From: Adhaeribacter sp.
GTDB lineage: Bacteria > Bacteroidota > Bacteroidia > Cytophagales > Hymenobacteraceae
Assembly: GCA_028288395.1 (NCBI GenBank)
Contig: JAQBNV010000604.1
Span: 1-5,482 of the forward strand
Direction: 5' to 3'
Length of the DNA: 5,482 nt
Shown: one piece after another, positions 5,434 through 5,482 of the stretch
Layout: every line of letters starts with the position of its first letter
Position numbering within the stretch: position 1 is the first letter of the stretch
Program-made: the position numbers and the translations under genes
The notes under the pieces: model-generated
What the model saw: only the letters and a program-made list of their open reading frames with translations
Database searches by the model: none
Told to the model about the DNA's origin: nothing

Positions 5434-5482
5434 TTAACTAATAATCATTTTGTAGGTATGTGGAGGTGCGGCGAGCATCCGA

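Larger units (their letters stand above)
5077..5482. other. AT-rich region after GH31, mostly non-coding
   Basis: The stretch contains a palindrome array just after the GH31 stop (separate entry) and one possible small minus-strand ORF (separate entry). I find no canonical hairpin plus T-run terminator for GH31. T-runs occur at 5191-5220 but without a strong stem. The final 25 bases (from about 5458) become clearly more GC-rich, which may mark the edge of the next gene, but too little is present to identify it. Confidence 0.5.

Noticed and set aside
5255..5434. 60-codon stop-free plus-strand frame in the right intergenic region
   Set aside because: It has no ATG, only a GTG at 5270, and encodes a nondescript hydrophobic peptide; it overlaps the minus-strand small ORF candidate.
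5458..5482. GC-rich right edge as the start of a tRNA or other RNA gene
   Set aside because: Only about 25 bases are present, and they do not match the 5' end or stem pattern of a tRNA; too little to call.

Overview
The window looks like chromosomal DNA from a Bacteroidota bacterium, most likely a cytophagal lineage such as the Adhaeribacter/Hymenobacter group. The evidence is AT-rich intergenic DNA around moderately GC-rich genes, A-rich leaders without Shine-Dalgarno sequences, promoter-like matches to the Bacteroidota -7 consensus TAnnTTTG, and the style of the encoded proteins. This placement is an inference from the sequence; no marker gene is present.

Layout: (1) 1-277 has no recognisable gene but holds a cluster of short RTTTACAA/TTGTAAAY octamers and a CAGGCGCCTG palindrome. 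(2) 278-931, minus strand, is a LolD-type ABC transporter ATPase that starts with TTG. (3) 932-1198 holds a candidate promoter for that ATPase and a strong intrinsic terminator (1133-1160) for the gene upstream of it. (4) 1199-2164, minus strand, encodes a 321-residue protein that resembles only the N-terminal half of a GT-B glycosyltransferase of the glycogen/starch synthase type. The nucleotide-sugar-binding half is absent and several usual active-site residues are replaced. (5) 2165-2526 is a 362-bp divergent intergenic region with two inverted repeats and a candidate minus-strand promoter. (6) 2527-5076, plus strand, is a complete GH31 alpha-glucosidase-like enzyme with both catalytic aspartates and no signal peptide. 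(7) 5077-5482 is AT-rich and mostly non-coding, with an overlapping palindrome array just after the GH31 gene and a possible 36-codon cysteine-containing ORF on the minus strand.

How the genes may work together: the GH31 enzyme would release glucose from alpha-glucosides in the cytoplasm. The divergently placed glycosyltransferase-like protein looks catalytically dead, so it may be a regulatory or scaffold protein for alpha-glucan metabolism, possibly co-controlled with GH31 through the shared intergenic region. The LolD-like ATPase is separated from this pair by a terminator and is probably unrelated in function (lipoprotein release or another MacB/LolCDE-type export system).

The most interesting item is the intact, truncated pseudo-glycosyltransferase next to GH31. 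There is no CRISPR array, complete mobile element, rRNA or tRNA visible in the window.
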